DNA of 64,000 nucleotides from Trichocoleus sp. FACHB-40 (GTDB lineage Bacteria; Cyanobacteriota; Cyanobacteriia; Cyanobacteriales; FACHB-T130): NCBI RefSeq assembly GCF_014695915.1, contig NZ_JACJPF010000103.1, positions 62,001 to 126,000 of the forward strand, read 5' to 3'. Shown piece by piece: positions 1 to 7,633 of this stretch (position 1 is its first letter; each line of letters starts with the position of its first letter). The notes under the pieces were generated by a model. It saw only the letters and a program-made list of their open reading frames with translations, ran no database searches and was not told where the DNA came from. The position numbers and the translations under genes were made by a program.

Positions 1-180
1 TGTCTGGCAAGTAAGTTTGCGGTCTTTTAATAACATCAACGTCTTTCCTGGCTCGCTTCTTTAGGAGTTAGGAGTAACTGATGCCTAAGGGTTGTTTAGT
101 TAGCTTGAGCGGCTAACGTATTCAGCCTAATTCGGTATGCAAACTTGCTGTTTCTGTGTTCCTATCAAGACTGTACAGAT
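1..180. other. Upstream region of the amidase gene
   Basis: No gene is recognised here. It holds the 5' flank of the exported amidase. An in-frame ATG at 145 would add 12 residues ahead of a normal signal peptide, so it is treated as leader. The copies of GGAGTTAGGAGTAACT-like sequence near 63-80 are short and not assigned a function. Confidence 0.5.
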
Positions 181-1863
181 ATGCAATTTAAAACTAAACG
201 GGCTGTTACTTATTTAGCAGTTCAAACTGCACTGATTGGGATTTTACCGACAGTAGCACAAGCATTTTCATTCACCCTACAAGAAGCCACAATTCCTGAA
301 ATTAATCAGGCTTTTGACTCTGGACGGCTCACCTCTGAGCAACTGGTTCAGCTTTATCTAAACCGGATTGAAGCCTACGATGTCAACGGGCCCAAACTAA
401 ACAGCTTCATCACCATCAATCCCGATGCGCTAAAGACAGCAGCAGCACTAGATTTAGAGCGGCAGACCACAGGAGCAAGAAGCCCACTACATGGAATTCC
501 CGTCCTCCTCAAAGACAACATCGACACATTTGATCTGCCCACCACAGCAGGTTCTGTTGCTCTGGAGGGATCGATTCCACCAAACGACGCTTTCATCACT
601 CAGCAACTTCGAGATGCAGGTGCAATCATTCTGGGAAAGGCAAGCTTGACAGAGTATGCCAATTTCCTGACTAACGGGATGCCTGCTGGTTACAGTTCGC
701 TAAACGGCTACACGTTTAACCCGTATAACCCGGTTCCTCTCCCAGGCGGAGATGGCAGAGCTATCCTTTCTCCGGGTGGCTCTAGTGCGGGTTCAGCAGC
801 AGCGGTGGCGGCTAACTTAGTGACAGTTGCGATAGGAACTGAAACTTCTGGTTCAATTCTCAGTCCCGGTAATCAAAACTCAGTTGTAGGCATTAAGCCT
901 ACGGTGGGACTGGTTAGCCGGGATGGGATTATTCCAATTGCTGCCAGCCAAGATACCGCAGGCCCCTTTGGGCGCACGGTGACAGACGCAGCCATCCTCT
1001 TAGGCGCACTTACAGGGGTAGACTCCAACGATCCGGCAACCCTCACCAGCGCAGGTAAGTTTTATAGCGACTATACCCCTTTTCTCAAGGCGGATGCACT
1101 CAAAGGGGCGAGGATTGGTGTTCCCAAAGACTTTTATTGGGATTCACTGTCTGATGAGGAGAAGACGATTGCCGAAGAAGCGATCGCCATCATGGAGAGC
1201 ATGGGGGCTGAAATTATTGATGCTAGTATCTCCACAGCCAGAGAATTGTCTACCTTCAGCTCCTCGGTATTGACTTACGAGTTCAAGCGCGACCTCAACG
1301 CTTACCTTGCTAGTCTGGGGCCAGACGCTCCTGTGAAGACTCTGGCTGATGTAATTGCTTTTAATGAGGCAAATGCTGAGATTGCCTTGAAGTATGGGCA
1401 GACTCGTGCTTTGGCATCGGAAGCGATCGACCTGTCGCCAGCAAGCGACGATACAATCAAGTACCTCAGCGATCGCGCAACAGACCTGCGCCTTGCAAAA
1501 GAACAAGGGCTTGACTTCCTCATCGACACTTACGATCTAGATGCTGTTCTGTTTGCTGGAACCAGAGGCGCATCCATCGGAGCTAAGGCAGGATATCCCA
1601 CCATTATCGTTCCGGCTGGATATCAAGCAAACTTGGCACCCTTCGGCATCAGCTTCTTAGGTAAGGCTTACACAGAGCCAACGCTGCTTGGGTTAGCTTA
1701 TGCTTATGAGCAGGCATCGCTGGTTCGTCGTCCTCCTACCAGTACACCTCCACTGGCGGGCGAAACTATCCCCGAACCTGGAACCGTTGCGGCACTAGGA
1801 TTATTTGCTCTAACTGGCATTGGCTTAAGGCTACAGCGACGTAAAGCCATGAGTAGCAGTTAA
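181..1863 (+). CDS. Exported amidase-signature hydrolase with PEP-CTERM anchor
   Basis: Amidase-signature family enzyme, expected to hydrolyse amide bonds by a Ser-cisSer-Lys triad. Counting from ATG 181, the visible catalytic residues are Lys111 (LLKDNID), Ser201 (GGSSAGS) and Ser225 (GTETSGS), with the 24-residue Ser-Ser spacing usual for the family. The N-terminus is a signal peptide (basic MQFKTKRA, hydrophobic core, cleavage near AQA), which is why 181 is preferred over the upstream ATG at 145. The C-terminus reads IPEPGTVAALGLFALTG, a hydrophobic stretch and then RLQRRK, a PEP-CTERM sorting signal recognised by exosortase. The protein is therefore predicted to be exported and surface-processed. 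The substrate is unknown. The gene stands alone, convergent with cnaT. Confidence 0.85.
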   Translation: MQFKTKRAVTYLAVQTALIGILPTVAQAFSFTLQEATIPEINQAFDSGRLTSEQLVQLYLNRIEAYDVNGPKLNSFITINPDALKTAAALDLERQTTGARSPLHGIPVLLKDNIDTFDLPTTAGSVALEGSIPPNDAFITQQLRDAGAIILGKASLTEYANFLTNGMPAGYSSLNGYTFNPYNPVPLPGGDGRAILSPGGSSAGSAAAVAANLVTVAIGTETSGSILSPGNQNSVVGIKPTVGLVSRDGIIPIAASQDTAGPFGRTVTDAAILLGALTGVDSNDPATLTSAGKFYSDYTPFLKADALKGARIGVPKDFYWDSLSDEEKTIAEEAIAIMESMGAEIIDASISTARELSTFSSSVLTYEFKRDLNAYLASLGPDAPVKTLADVIAFNEANAEIALKYGQTRALASEAIDLSPASDDTIKYLSDRATDLRLAKEQGLDFLIDTYDLDAVLFAGTRGASIGAKAGYPTIIVPAGYQANLAPFGISFLGKAYTEPTLLGLAYAYEQASLVRRPPTSTPPLAGETIPEPGTVAALGLFALTGIGLRLQRRKAMSSS

Positions 1864-1955
1864 TTTCCTGTGGGTGTCCTCACAAACTCTCATCAAGCCC
1901 TACGCTATGCCTTGTGTAACAATTTTCTGGGATTGCTGTAACTGATTCATCAGAT

Positions 1956-1981
1956 GACGAGCGGGCTAACCCCCGCTCGTC
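1956..1981 (-). terminator. Hairpin overlapping the cnaT stop codon
   Basis: GACGAGCGGG and CCCGCTCGTC form a perfect 10-bp stem with a 6-nt loop, lying across the last codons and stop of cnaT. No clear U-run follows on the minus strand, so it may be a 3'-end stabiliser or a Rho-assisted terminator between the convergent amidase and cnaT genes. Confidence 0.45.
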
Positions 1982-3063
1982 AAGTCTCCAGTCCCGGATA
2001 GATATTTTTCAAACACGCTAAAAGAAGCAACAGCCTTGCTAATCTCCTGTAGTTTCTGAGCAACCTGACCGCTTTTTAACAAGTTTTCTGCTTCAGCTAA
2101 ACCGGATGATAAATCTGTCACTACACCGCTATGCCACAGGTAAAATCCACCGTTCCAAATAGCAGCTTGGGTGAATTCGCCTGGTTTGCCTTGCAATACT
2201 AGCTGCATTTGTGGCACTAAAGCTTTTTCGTCTAGGGGTACTTCCTTGCCTTCAAAACCGTAGTCGCGGGGATGCAATATAATGCGTTCTAGATCCGAAC
2301 CGGGTTGCCAGGTGCCAATGATGGGGGTGCGATCGCGTGGTAAATCGCAGCTACCCTCTAATCCCTTCACCGTCGTAAAATACTGCGGTTTGCCTCGGAA
2401 CGCCGAAGCACCTTGAAACATTCCTTCTGTGGGAGGATGCACAAAGCCTGCTATAACGTGAGCAACTCCTGCGTAGGGACACCACATCAACTCCATCGTC
2501 GAAAAGGGAGGACGTTTGCCAATTTGGTAGCGGTAGGGAACCAAGGAAGCCGCGAGGGGAAAATGCGATGGCAAATAGATAAATCCTATTTTGGTCGTCT
2601 CGAAGACTTGCTGGGTTTGCGCTAAAGATAGCCCACTCCAATCAACGCCTAAACCCTGCCAAATCTCAACCAGCGGCAAGCCTTCTTTGGTGGGCATCCG
2701 GCCGCCGCCGTGCATCACCACTGGTTGCCCTGCGGTTGCCAGAATCAAAGCGGTTAATGGAGTCACAGGGGCGGTACGCGATCGCCCATCGTAGGGCGTT
2801 CCTAAAACTATAACTGGTCGCTGGGAGTCAATCGGTTGCAACTTTGGCCCCACTTGGTCGCAAGCATCCAGCATCCCGGCTAATTCTTCGCCTGTAGGAC
2901 GCTTAATTCGGTGGGCGATCATAAACGCCCCAATCTGCGCTGGTGTTGCTTCCTGTAGCAGCATCATCCGCGTCGCTTCCGCCGCCTCAAAGCGAGTCAT
3001 ATTTTCCCCGGTGTGGGGGCCGCTACCAATTTTTCGCAGAATTTCCCTAAAGGCGTTACTCAT
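1966..3063 (-). CDS. cnaT: Anthranilate phosphoribosyltransferase-like protein, CnaT type
   Basis: 365-residue protein of the TrpD-like glycosyl/phosphoribosyl transferase family. It has the N-terminal helical domain (residues 1-75, with ATPAQIGAFMIAHRIKRPT typical of TrpD) followed by the alpha/beta domain. The usual PRPP-binding GTGGD loop is replaced by GTPYDGRSR, so anthranilate chemistry is doubtful. In Anabaena a gene of this family, cnaT, lies next to ntcB and is required for expression of the nir (nitrate assimilation) operon. The same arrangement here, 43 bp downstream of an NtcB-type LysR gene on the same strand, is the main reason for the name. It is probably co-transcribed from the ntcB promoter. 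The biochemical activity of CnaT is not established; a TrpD paralogue of other function is the alternative. Confidence 0.75.
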   Translation of the reverse strand: MSNAFREILRKIGSGPHTGENMTRFEAAEATRMMLLQEATPAQIGAFMIAHRIKRPTGEELAGMLDACDQVGPKLQPIDSQRPVIVLGTPYDGRSRTAPVTPLTALILATAGQPVVMHGGGRMPTKEGLPLVEIWQGLGVDWSGLSLAQTQQVFETTKIGFIYLPSHFPLAASLVPYRYQIGKRPPFSTMELMWCPYAGVAHVIAGFVHPPTEGMFQGASAFRGKPQYFTTVKGLEGSCDLPRDRTPIIGTWQPGSDLERIILHPRDYGFEGKEVPLDEKALVPQMQLVLQGKPGEFTQAAIWNGGFYLWHSGVVTDLSSGLAEAENLLKSGQVAQKLQEISKAVASFSVFEKYLSGTGDLTSGG

Positions 3064-3106
3064 AAAGAGTTTTGAGTTTTGATTTTATTAGTTGTCAGTT
3101 GTTTTT

Positions 3107-4099
3107 CTAATGACTAATGACTGAGGCTGGGGAACAGATTACGGCGTTGCTAATTGCTTGCTTAAATTGCAACGGAATTGATTCGCGCACCAGCTGGCAA
3201 AAACGCTGAATTGGGGGAATCAGCAAGCGATCACGTGTTGTCACCATCACCACTTGACGAGACAAGCCCATTTCTGTGAGAGAGTCAGCGACGCTATGGG
3301 ATGCTGGGGTGGATTCAATGGTGCGGATAGCCAGCGTTGAATCGTGACGCGCATCCACCAAAGCCGACTGCGGCAAAAGAGCAATTAATTCTCCCTGACG
3401 CACAACGCCGCGAAAGGCATCAAGCGTATTTAACTCCATAACTGCCTGAAGATTAGCACCAAGGCGCAAAAATCGCTCTTGCACTAAGCGTTGCATCCCG
3501 TAGCCATCTTTAAACACAACTTGCGGGTATTTAACGAGTTCTGACCAAGGCACCTGTTCATACTCAGTCAACGGATGATTTGCCGCCATCAGGATTTCGA
3601 TGGGTTCATTGTATAGGATGTCTACCACCATATCCGGACTAGCCGTTAAAAAGCGGTTATTCATCACAATTGCCACATCCACCAACCCGTCGCGGAGGAC
3701 TTTTAAAGCGCGATCGCTTCCCAGTGAAGTCACTCGCAGCTGCACATCTGGATAATTTCGGCAAAATTGCTGCAACACTGGCGGTAAATAGTGGGCGCAA
3801 ACTGAATGAATCGCCGCTACGCATAGTTCTGGCTGTTTTCCCGCCAACAAGTCTGCTAATTCCTGGGTGGCTTGTTGCCACTCCTGACAGATTTTGCCTG
3901 CTCTTGGCAAAAATCTTTCTCCCCCTAATGTTAGCTTTGCCTGAGCTGTGCGATGAAACAGTGGAACACCAAGTTCTGATTCTAGAGACTGGATTTGTCT
4001 GCTGATGGTGGACTGGGTGAATCCACATTTTCGTGCTGCTTGCTGAAAGCTGCCTGTTTGTGCAACTGCCAGAAATGCTTGCAACTGCTCTAGCCGCAT
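3107..4099 (-). CDS. ntcB: LysR-type nitrate-assimilation regulator, NtcB-like
   Basis: 330-residue LysR-family transcription factor. The N-terminal winged helix-turn-helix (residues 1-60, MRLEQLQAFLAVAQTGSF then TQSTISRQIQSLE) is followed by a periplasmic-binding-protein-like effector domain (about 90-300). The N-terminus beginning MRLEQLQAF, together with a downstream cnaT-type gene, points to NtcB, the nitrite-responsive co-activator of nitrate-assimilation genes, rather than to the CbbR/NdhR-type regulators, which start differently. The start is the first Met of the conserved HTH. A canonical NtcA-activated promoter lies upstream (4134-4175), in line with known NtcA control of nitrogen genes. 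The C-terminal tail after about residue 305 (QFKQAISNAVICSPASVISH) looks unconserved. No nir/nrt/nar genes are in this window. Confidence 0.8.
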   Translation of the reverse strand: MRLEQLQAFLAVAQTGSFQQAARKCGFTQSTISRQIQSLESELGVPLFHRTAQAKLTLGGERFLPRAGKICQEWQQATQELADLLAGKQPELCVAAIHSVCAHYLPPVLQQFCRNYPDVQLRVTSLGSDRALKVLRDGLVDVAIVMNNRFLTASPDMVVDILYNEPIEILMAANHPLTEYEQVPWSELVKYPQVVFKDGYGMQRLVQERFLRLGANLQAVMELNTLDAFRGVVRQGELIALLPQSALVDARHDSTLAIRTIESTPASHSVADSLTEMGLSRQVVMVTTRDRLLIPPIQRFCQLVRESIPLQFKQAISNAVICSPASVISH

Positions 4100-4103
4100 G
4101 GGT

Positions 4104-4117
4104 GTAGCCTAAATTAC
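4104..4117 (-). promoter_or_regulatory. Second NtcA-like palindrome next to the ntcB start codon
   Basis: GTAATTTAGGCTAC on the minus strand also fits GTA-N8-TAC. It lies only 4 nt upstream of the ntcB ATG, inside the predicted 5' leader. It cannot be a normal activator site there; it is either chance or a repressor/attenuation site. Confidence 0.3.
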
Positions 4118-4133
4118 ATTTCCTTCTGAAATG

Positions 4134-4175
4134 AATTTAGCGGATTTGGCTACTGAGTTTGGTAAGGCTTGATAC
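4134..4175 (-). promoter_or_regulatory. NtcA-activated promoter for ntcB-cnaT
   Basis: Read on the minus strand: GTATCAAGCCTTAC (4175-4162) fits GTA-N8-TAC exactly. It is followed by 22 nt and then TAAATT (4139-4134), which fits the TAN3T -10 box. This is the class II arrangement known for NtcA-activated promoters. The ntcB ATG lies 34 nt downstream of the -10 box. Confidence 0.7.
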
Positions 4176-4184
4176 AGCAGTAAT

Positions 4185-4308
4185 GGGGATTGGGGATTGG
4201 GGATTGGGGATTGGGGATTGGGGATTGGGGATTGGGGATTGGGGATTGGGGATTGGGAAGAATCTTACCTAGTCCCTAGTCCCTAGTCCCCATTCCCCAG
4301 CCCCCATT
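4185..4308. repeat. Composite heptamer repeat element A
   Basis: About ten head-to-tail copies of GGGGATT (4185-4257), a short centre with GAATCTTACCTAG, then several AGTCCCT/AGTCCCC copies (to 4308). The two arms can pair with G-T wobbles. The right arm encodes the last residues and the stop codon of the HEAT-repeat gene. Confidence 0.9.
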
Positions 4309-5599
4309 CTTCTAACGCTATCGCTACTCCTTGTTGTAACTCTGCTGTCAGCTTTTCGTCGGTAGCTAGTTGCTGTAATTTCTCATAAGCCGTGGGAAAT
4401 TTTTTCAAAGCTGCTATGCAATGCAGTCTTATCCCTGCATCCGGATCTGCTAAAAGCTCAATTAGCGGCTTTATCGCTAATGGATCGCCAAGATGTCCCC
4501 ATGTCATTGCCATAGCTTGCTTGACTTTGGGATTTTGAGCTGTTGGGCTTCCAATGTCAAGTGCGCTTTGGAGAATTTTAGCGGCTAATGGTACTAACTT
4601 TGGTTCCTCAACTCGCCCCAAAACCATGATAATTTCCTGCCATAGTTCAGGGGACTCAACAGAGAGGGCTTTTTGTAAATATTCTAAGGAGGTTGCTGTT
4701 TGAGGAAGCGATCGTACAATATCTACTTTTAAGCGGATCGGCGTATGGGGCGACAACAGTACCTCATACAAAGCGGCGGCGGCTTCCTCTGTACCCAGCC
4801 GTCCTAATGCGATCGCTGCCTGCTGGCACACTTCCAAATTAAAATCAAATAATAGCGATCGCACATGCGTAACCAGATCCAATTTTGGTAGCAAGTCAGG
4901 CCGCATTCCTAAGCCAATTACAGCTTCTTTTCTGACTTGTGCTGCGGTATCTTTCAGAGCTTTTATCAGTATCAGCGGCACCCGACTGTCGTGAAAGCTA
5001 CCAAGTGCTTCAATAGCCGCAGCCCGGATCGTCGCTTCAGGATCTTCAACTACTTCCATCAACGGCGCAATGGTTTCGGAACGACGAATTTGGGCAAGAC
5101 TACGCACTGCTAACAGCCGCGTGTTGGGATCTGCCAATAGCCCAGTTAAAGCCTCCACAGCAGGAGAACCGATATTCGCCAAAGCCGCCGCCGCCGCCAC
5201 AGTAAGTTCTTCATCATCAGCCGTTTTCAAGCTTTCTACTAAGGCGGTGACAACGGCGGGATCGTCAAATTCTCCCAGGATTCGCCCAGCAAACCAACGC
5301 TCTTCTATTTCGGCATCTTCGTCTTCTAAGATGGAAATCAGAGGAGCGATCGCGCAGCTTCCAAATTTTGGAAGCACCTTCGCCACCTCCCACCGTTCCC
5401 GAAAATCACCAGAGTACAGTACCTCTAAAGCCAACGAAAGGATTTGCTCTAAACATTCATCTTCCAGATGAATACTCGCCTCACCTTTTCCCGCCGAGGT
5501 TTTCGTCACTGGTAGCTGCTGCAAGCACTCGGTTAGCAATGACCAGTTTTTTTGCTGTGCCGCAATAGTAGCCTGTTCTATAACATTTAATGTCATCAT
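4283..5599 (-). CDS. HEAT-repeat (PBS-lyase-type) protein
   Basis: 438-residue protein built almost entirely of HEAT/PBS-lyase-like helical repeats of about 31 residues (for example [68 protein letters not shown]). No catalytic motif or signal peptide is visible, so it is a predicted cytoplasmic scaffold or binding protein. Some family members act as phycobilin lyases, but these repeats alone do not show that. The C-terminus EEWGLGNGD and the TAG stop are encoded by the right arm of heptamer element A, so the original end of the gene has been replaced or extended by repeat DNA. Its position behind the ntcB promoter region suggests, but does not prove, a link to nitrogen metabolism. Confidence 0.75.
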   Translation of the reverse strand: MMTLNVIEQATIAAQQKNWSLLTECLQQLPVTKTSAGKGEASIHLEDECLEQILSLALEVLYSGDFRERWEVAKVLPKFGSCAIAPLISILEDEDAEIEERWFAGRILGEFDDPAVVTALVESLKTADDEELTVAAAAALANIGSPAVEALTGLLADPNTRLLAVRSLAQIRRSETIAPLMEVVEDPEATIRAAAIEALGSFHDSRVPLILIKALKDTAAQVRKEAVIGLGMRPDLLPKLDLVTHVRSLLFDFNLEVCQQAAIALGRLGTEEAAAALYEVLLSPHTPIRLKVDIVRSLPQTATSLEYLQKALSVESPELWQEIIMVLGRVEEPKLVPLAAKILQSALDIGSPTAQNPKVKQAMAMTWGHLGDPLAIKPLIELLADPDAGIRLHCIAALKKFPTAYEKLQQLATDEKLTAELQQGVAIALEEWGLGNGD

Positions 5600-5932
5600 T
5601 ACAAATCTATGTTATCCAGTTTACATTACAAGAAAAATTAACCCTTACCCAAAGACATCCCCAGCGGCCTTTTTCAATTTGAACAATATAAATGTTTATA
5701 AATCAACTCATCTAAACTGTAAAATGTAAAAAAAGCATTTTTTCAATGCGTTTGTTTCATTTTTTAACTTTTTTTTGTATCTTCATATACCAATAAACCG
5801 AAATCCTCACATATTTTATATCAAAAAGCGGATTGACTAAAGTAAACTATTTTACTAAAGGCAGTTTGTTTGAGTAATTTGTTTCTGCTATCTGTAATAA
5901 ACATTAAAACAATTATCAAGTCGAACAAACTG
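5600..5932. other. AT-rich divergent intergenic region
   Basis: Spacer between the HEAT-repeat gene and the plus-strand unknown gene. It is AT-rich with long T-runs and holds the NtcA-like palindrome described separately. No ORF is supported here; an upstream TTG at 5870 is rejected as a start. Confidence 0.6.
5842..5855 (+). promoter_or_regulatory. NtcA-like box upstream of the unknown gene
   Basis: GTAAACTATTTTAC fits GTA-N8-TAC and extends to a perfect palindrome AGTAAA-N4-TTTACT. A TAN3T box (TAATTT, 5875-5880) follows after 19 nt, slightly short of the usual 22-23 nt. About 78 bp separate the box from the likely ATG. Confidence 0.4.
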
Positions 5933-6499
5933 ATGTTAACAACTATGGAGCTGCGCTGGTTTTATCGCGGCACAATACCAGAAGAAATCAAACAGTGGTT
6001 CGGTGCAGATTCTCTCTTAGGTCATCTAGCACCACCAGAAGAACCGGAAGATTTATATTTATACGCGGCGGGGTGCGATTACCTGGGTATCAAATTTCGG
6101 CAGAATAAGCTAGAAGTCAAATGGCGACAACAAGAATTAGGCGTGCTGCGTGCAGAAAAAGTAGAGGGGAAAGCAGAGAAATGGGTAAAGTGGAGTTGTA
6201 AAGATCCTACACCAGAGAGCTTCTTAGTAGCATCTGTTGCAGAAAAAGGCGAGTGGGTGAGTGTAAAAAAGGTGCGATCGCAGCGTCTTTATGAAACCTG
6301 CGCTGTAGAAATTGCTCAGGTGAATATCAGAGATAATGATTGGTGGAGTTTAGGCTTTGAAACCTTGGGCGAAGATGAGCATCTGATGGGTAATCTGAAA
6401 GCTGTAGCCAGTCACGTATTCCAAAGTTATCACGGCTCCTTATTACAAGCTCAGGATTCTTTTGCCTATCCAAAGTTACTCGCGCTAGTTGTTGAGTAG
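5933..6499 (+). CDS. Uncharacterised protein downstream of an NtcA-like box
   Basis: About 188 residues, beginning MLTTMELRWFYRG; the second Met at 5945 is an equally possible start. A TTG-started extension to 5870 would overlap promoter elements and is not favoured. The protein is soluble, with no signal peptide or membrane segment, and rich in Trp, Lys and Glu (KLEVKWRQQELG, EKWVKWSCKD, WWSLGFETLGED). The alternating charged strands, beginning with an E-x-R-W motif, resemble the beta-barrel fold of CYTH-like proteins, but the full set of CYTH catalytic residues is not evident, so no function is assigned. It is divergent from the HEAT-repeat/ntcB/cnaT group. Confidence 0.65.
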   Translation: MLTTMELRWFYRGTIPEEIKQWFGADSLLGHLAPPEEPEDLYLYAAGCDYLGIKFRQNKLEVKWRQQELGVLRAEKVEGKAEKWVKWSCKDPTPESFLVASVAEKGEWVSVKKVRSQRLYETCAVEIAQVNIRDNDWWSLGFETLGEDEHLMGNLKAVASHVFQSYHGSLLQAQDSFAYPKLLALVVE

Positions 6500-6641
6500 A
6501 TGTGGCGCGACTCAACGCAGAAAGGTTGCGGAGGCGTTAGGGGTGTCAGCCTGACGCTTCGCTTTAATCTTCTATTACATCTACCCAAAACCAAAGATAA
6601 TTTTAATATTAGGAGCTGCTTGCCTGGTTAATTTGCGGGTT

Positions 6642-6745
6642 TCATTTTATTGAAAATCAGCTGAATAAAGTTTAAAAAGTTGCATGAGGTTCCTCATTTT
6701 ATTGAAAATCAGCTGAATAAAGTTTAAAAAGTTGCCTGAAGTTCC
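6642..6745. repeat. Perfectly tandem 52-bp duplication
   Basis: Two adjacent copies (6642-6693 and 6694-6745) of a 52-bp unit beginning TCATTTTATTGAAAATCAGC, differing at two bases near the 3' end. They lie 22 bp beyond the larB stop codon, so they fall in its 3' region. Confidence 0.9.
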
Positions 6746-6767
6746 TCACCCTAACTTAATGCTAAAT

Positions 6768-7538
6768 TTACTGCAACTTATAAGCAGTTCTCAGGATTTG
6801 TCCTGCTAAGATAGCGGCACCAAAACCATTGTCTATATTCACCACACCCACACCAGCAGCACAAGAATTAAGCATTGTCAAGAGGGGGGCAAGACCGCCG
6901 AAACTTGCGCCATAGCCGACACTGGTGGGAACGGCAATTACCGGACAATCCGCCAAACCAGCAACAACGCTGGGTAAAGCGCCTTCCATCCCTGCCACGA
7001 CAATCAGCACATCAGCCGACTCAAGGACGTGGCGGTTACTCAGCAGGCGATGAATGCCAGCAACGCCGACATCCCAGAGACGCTGTACTCGAAAGCCAGA
7101 GAGTTCGGCTGTCACCGCTGCTTCCTCGGCGACGGGTAAATCGGCTGTACCAGCAGAAAGAATGCCTATGGTACCGGGATACTGAGGTTCTATGGTAATA
7201 GGAGAGATAGCACAAATCCGGGCCGTGGGATAGTAGCGCAGACCAATAACTTTTTCTTGCAGCTGGTCTGAAACTGCGGGGTCAATGCGCGTCGCCATGA
7301 CTACGGGGTTGCGATCGCGCATCACTTCCATAATCGCCGCAATTTGTTCCGGCGTTTTCCCCGGCCCCCAAATCGTCTCCGGGAAACCAGTTCTCAGACC
7401 TCGGTGATGGTCAACTTTAGCAAAATCGCCCACTGGTTCAAAGGCAAAGTGCTTGAGTTTTTCCAGGGCTACCTCTGGGTTTACTTCACCAGCGGCAACG
7501 GCGTTTAATAATGACTGTAAGGCTTCAGTTTGGGACAC
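6768..7538 (-). CDS. larB: LarB, pyridinium-3,5-biscarboxylic acid mononucleotide synthase
   Basis: 256 residues, the usual LarB length. LarB carboxylates and hydrolyses nicotinic acid adenine dinucleotide in the first step of nickel-pincer nucleotide cofactor synthesis. The N-terminal helical region (1-40) is followed by the PurE-like domain with GTADLPVAEEAAVT, VVAGMEGALPSVVAGL and VPTSVGYGASFGGLAPLLTM, all typical of the family once annotated as AIR carboxylase-like. LarC and LarE are not in this window, so the cofactor pathway must be completed elsewhere. The client enzyme in this organism is unknown. The gene stands in a minus-strand series but is separated by 95 bp from the solute-binding protein genes. 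Confidence 0.88.
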   Translation of the reverse strand: MSQTEALQSLLNAVAAGEVNPEVALEKLKHFAFEPVGDFAKVDHHRGLRTGFPETIWGPGKTPEQIAAIMEVMRDRNPVVMATRIDPAVSDQLQEKVIGLRYYPTARICAISPITIEPQYPGTIGILSAGTADLPVAEEAAVTAELSGFRVQRLWDVGVAGIHRLLSNRHVLESADVLIVVAGMEGALPSVVAGLADCPVIAVPTSVGYGASFGGLAPLLTMLNSCAAGVGVVNIDNGFGAAILAGQILRTAYKLQ

Positions 7539-7633
7539 GGCTTATCCGATACAAGGATTTTAGGTTTTAGATTTTGGATTGGTCAGATAAAGCAGTTTAC
7601 CCACCAATTGCTGATTTTGGTGGATAAACTACT

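Noticed and set aside
1144-1529. Minus-strand ORFs inside the amidase gene
   Set aside because: Shadow frames of a conserved coding sequence.
4104-4117. Second NtcA-like site as an activator of ntcB
   Set aside because: Too close to the start codon to act as an activator; kept only as a low-interest note.
4185-4257. Tandem repeats that might be read as a CRISPR array
   Set aside because: Head-to-tail 7-bp units without spacers; no cas genes. It is a short tandem repeat.
5870-5932. TTG-started N-terminal extension of the unknown gene
   Set aside because: No ribosome-binding site, and it overlaps promoter-like sequence.
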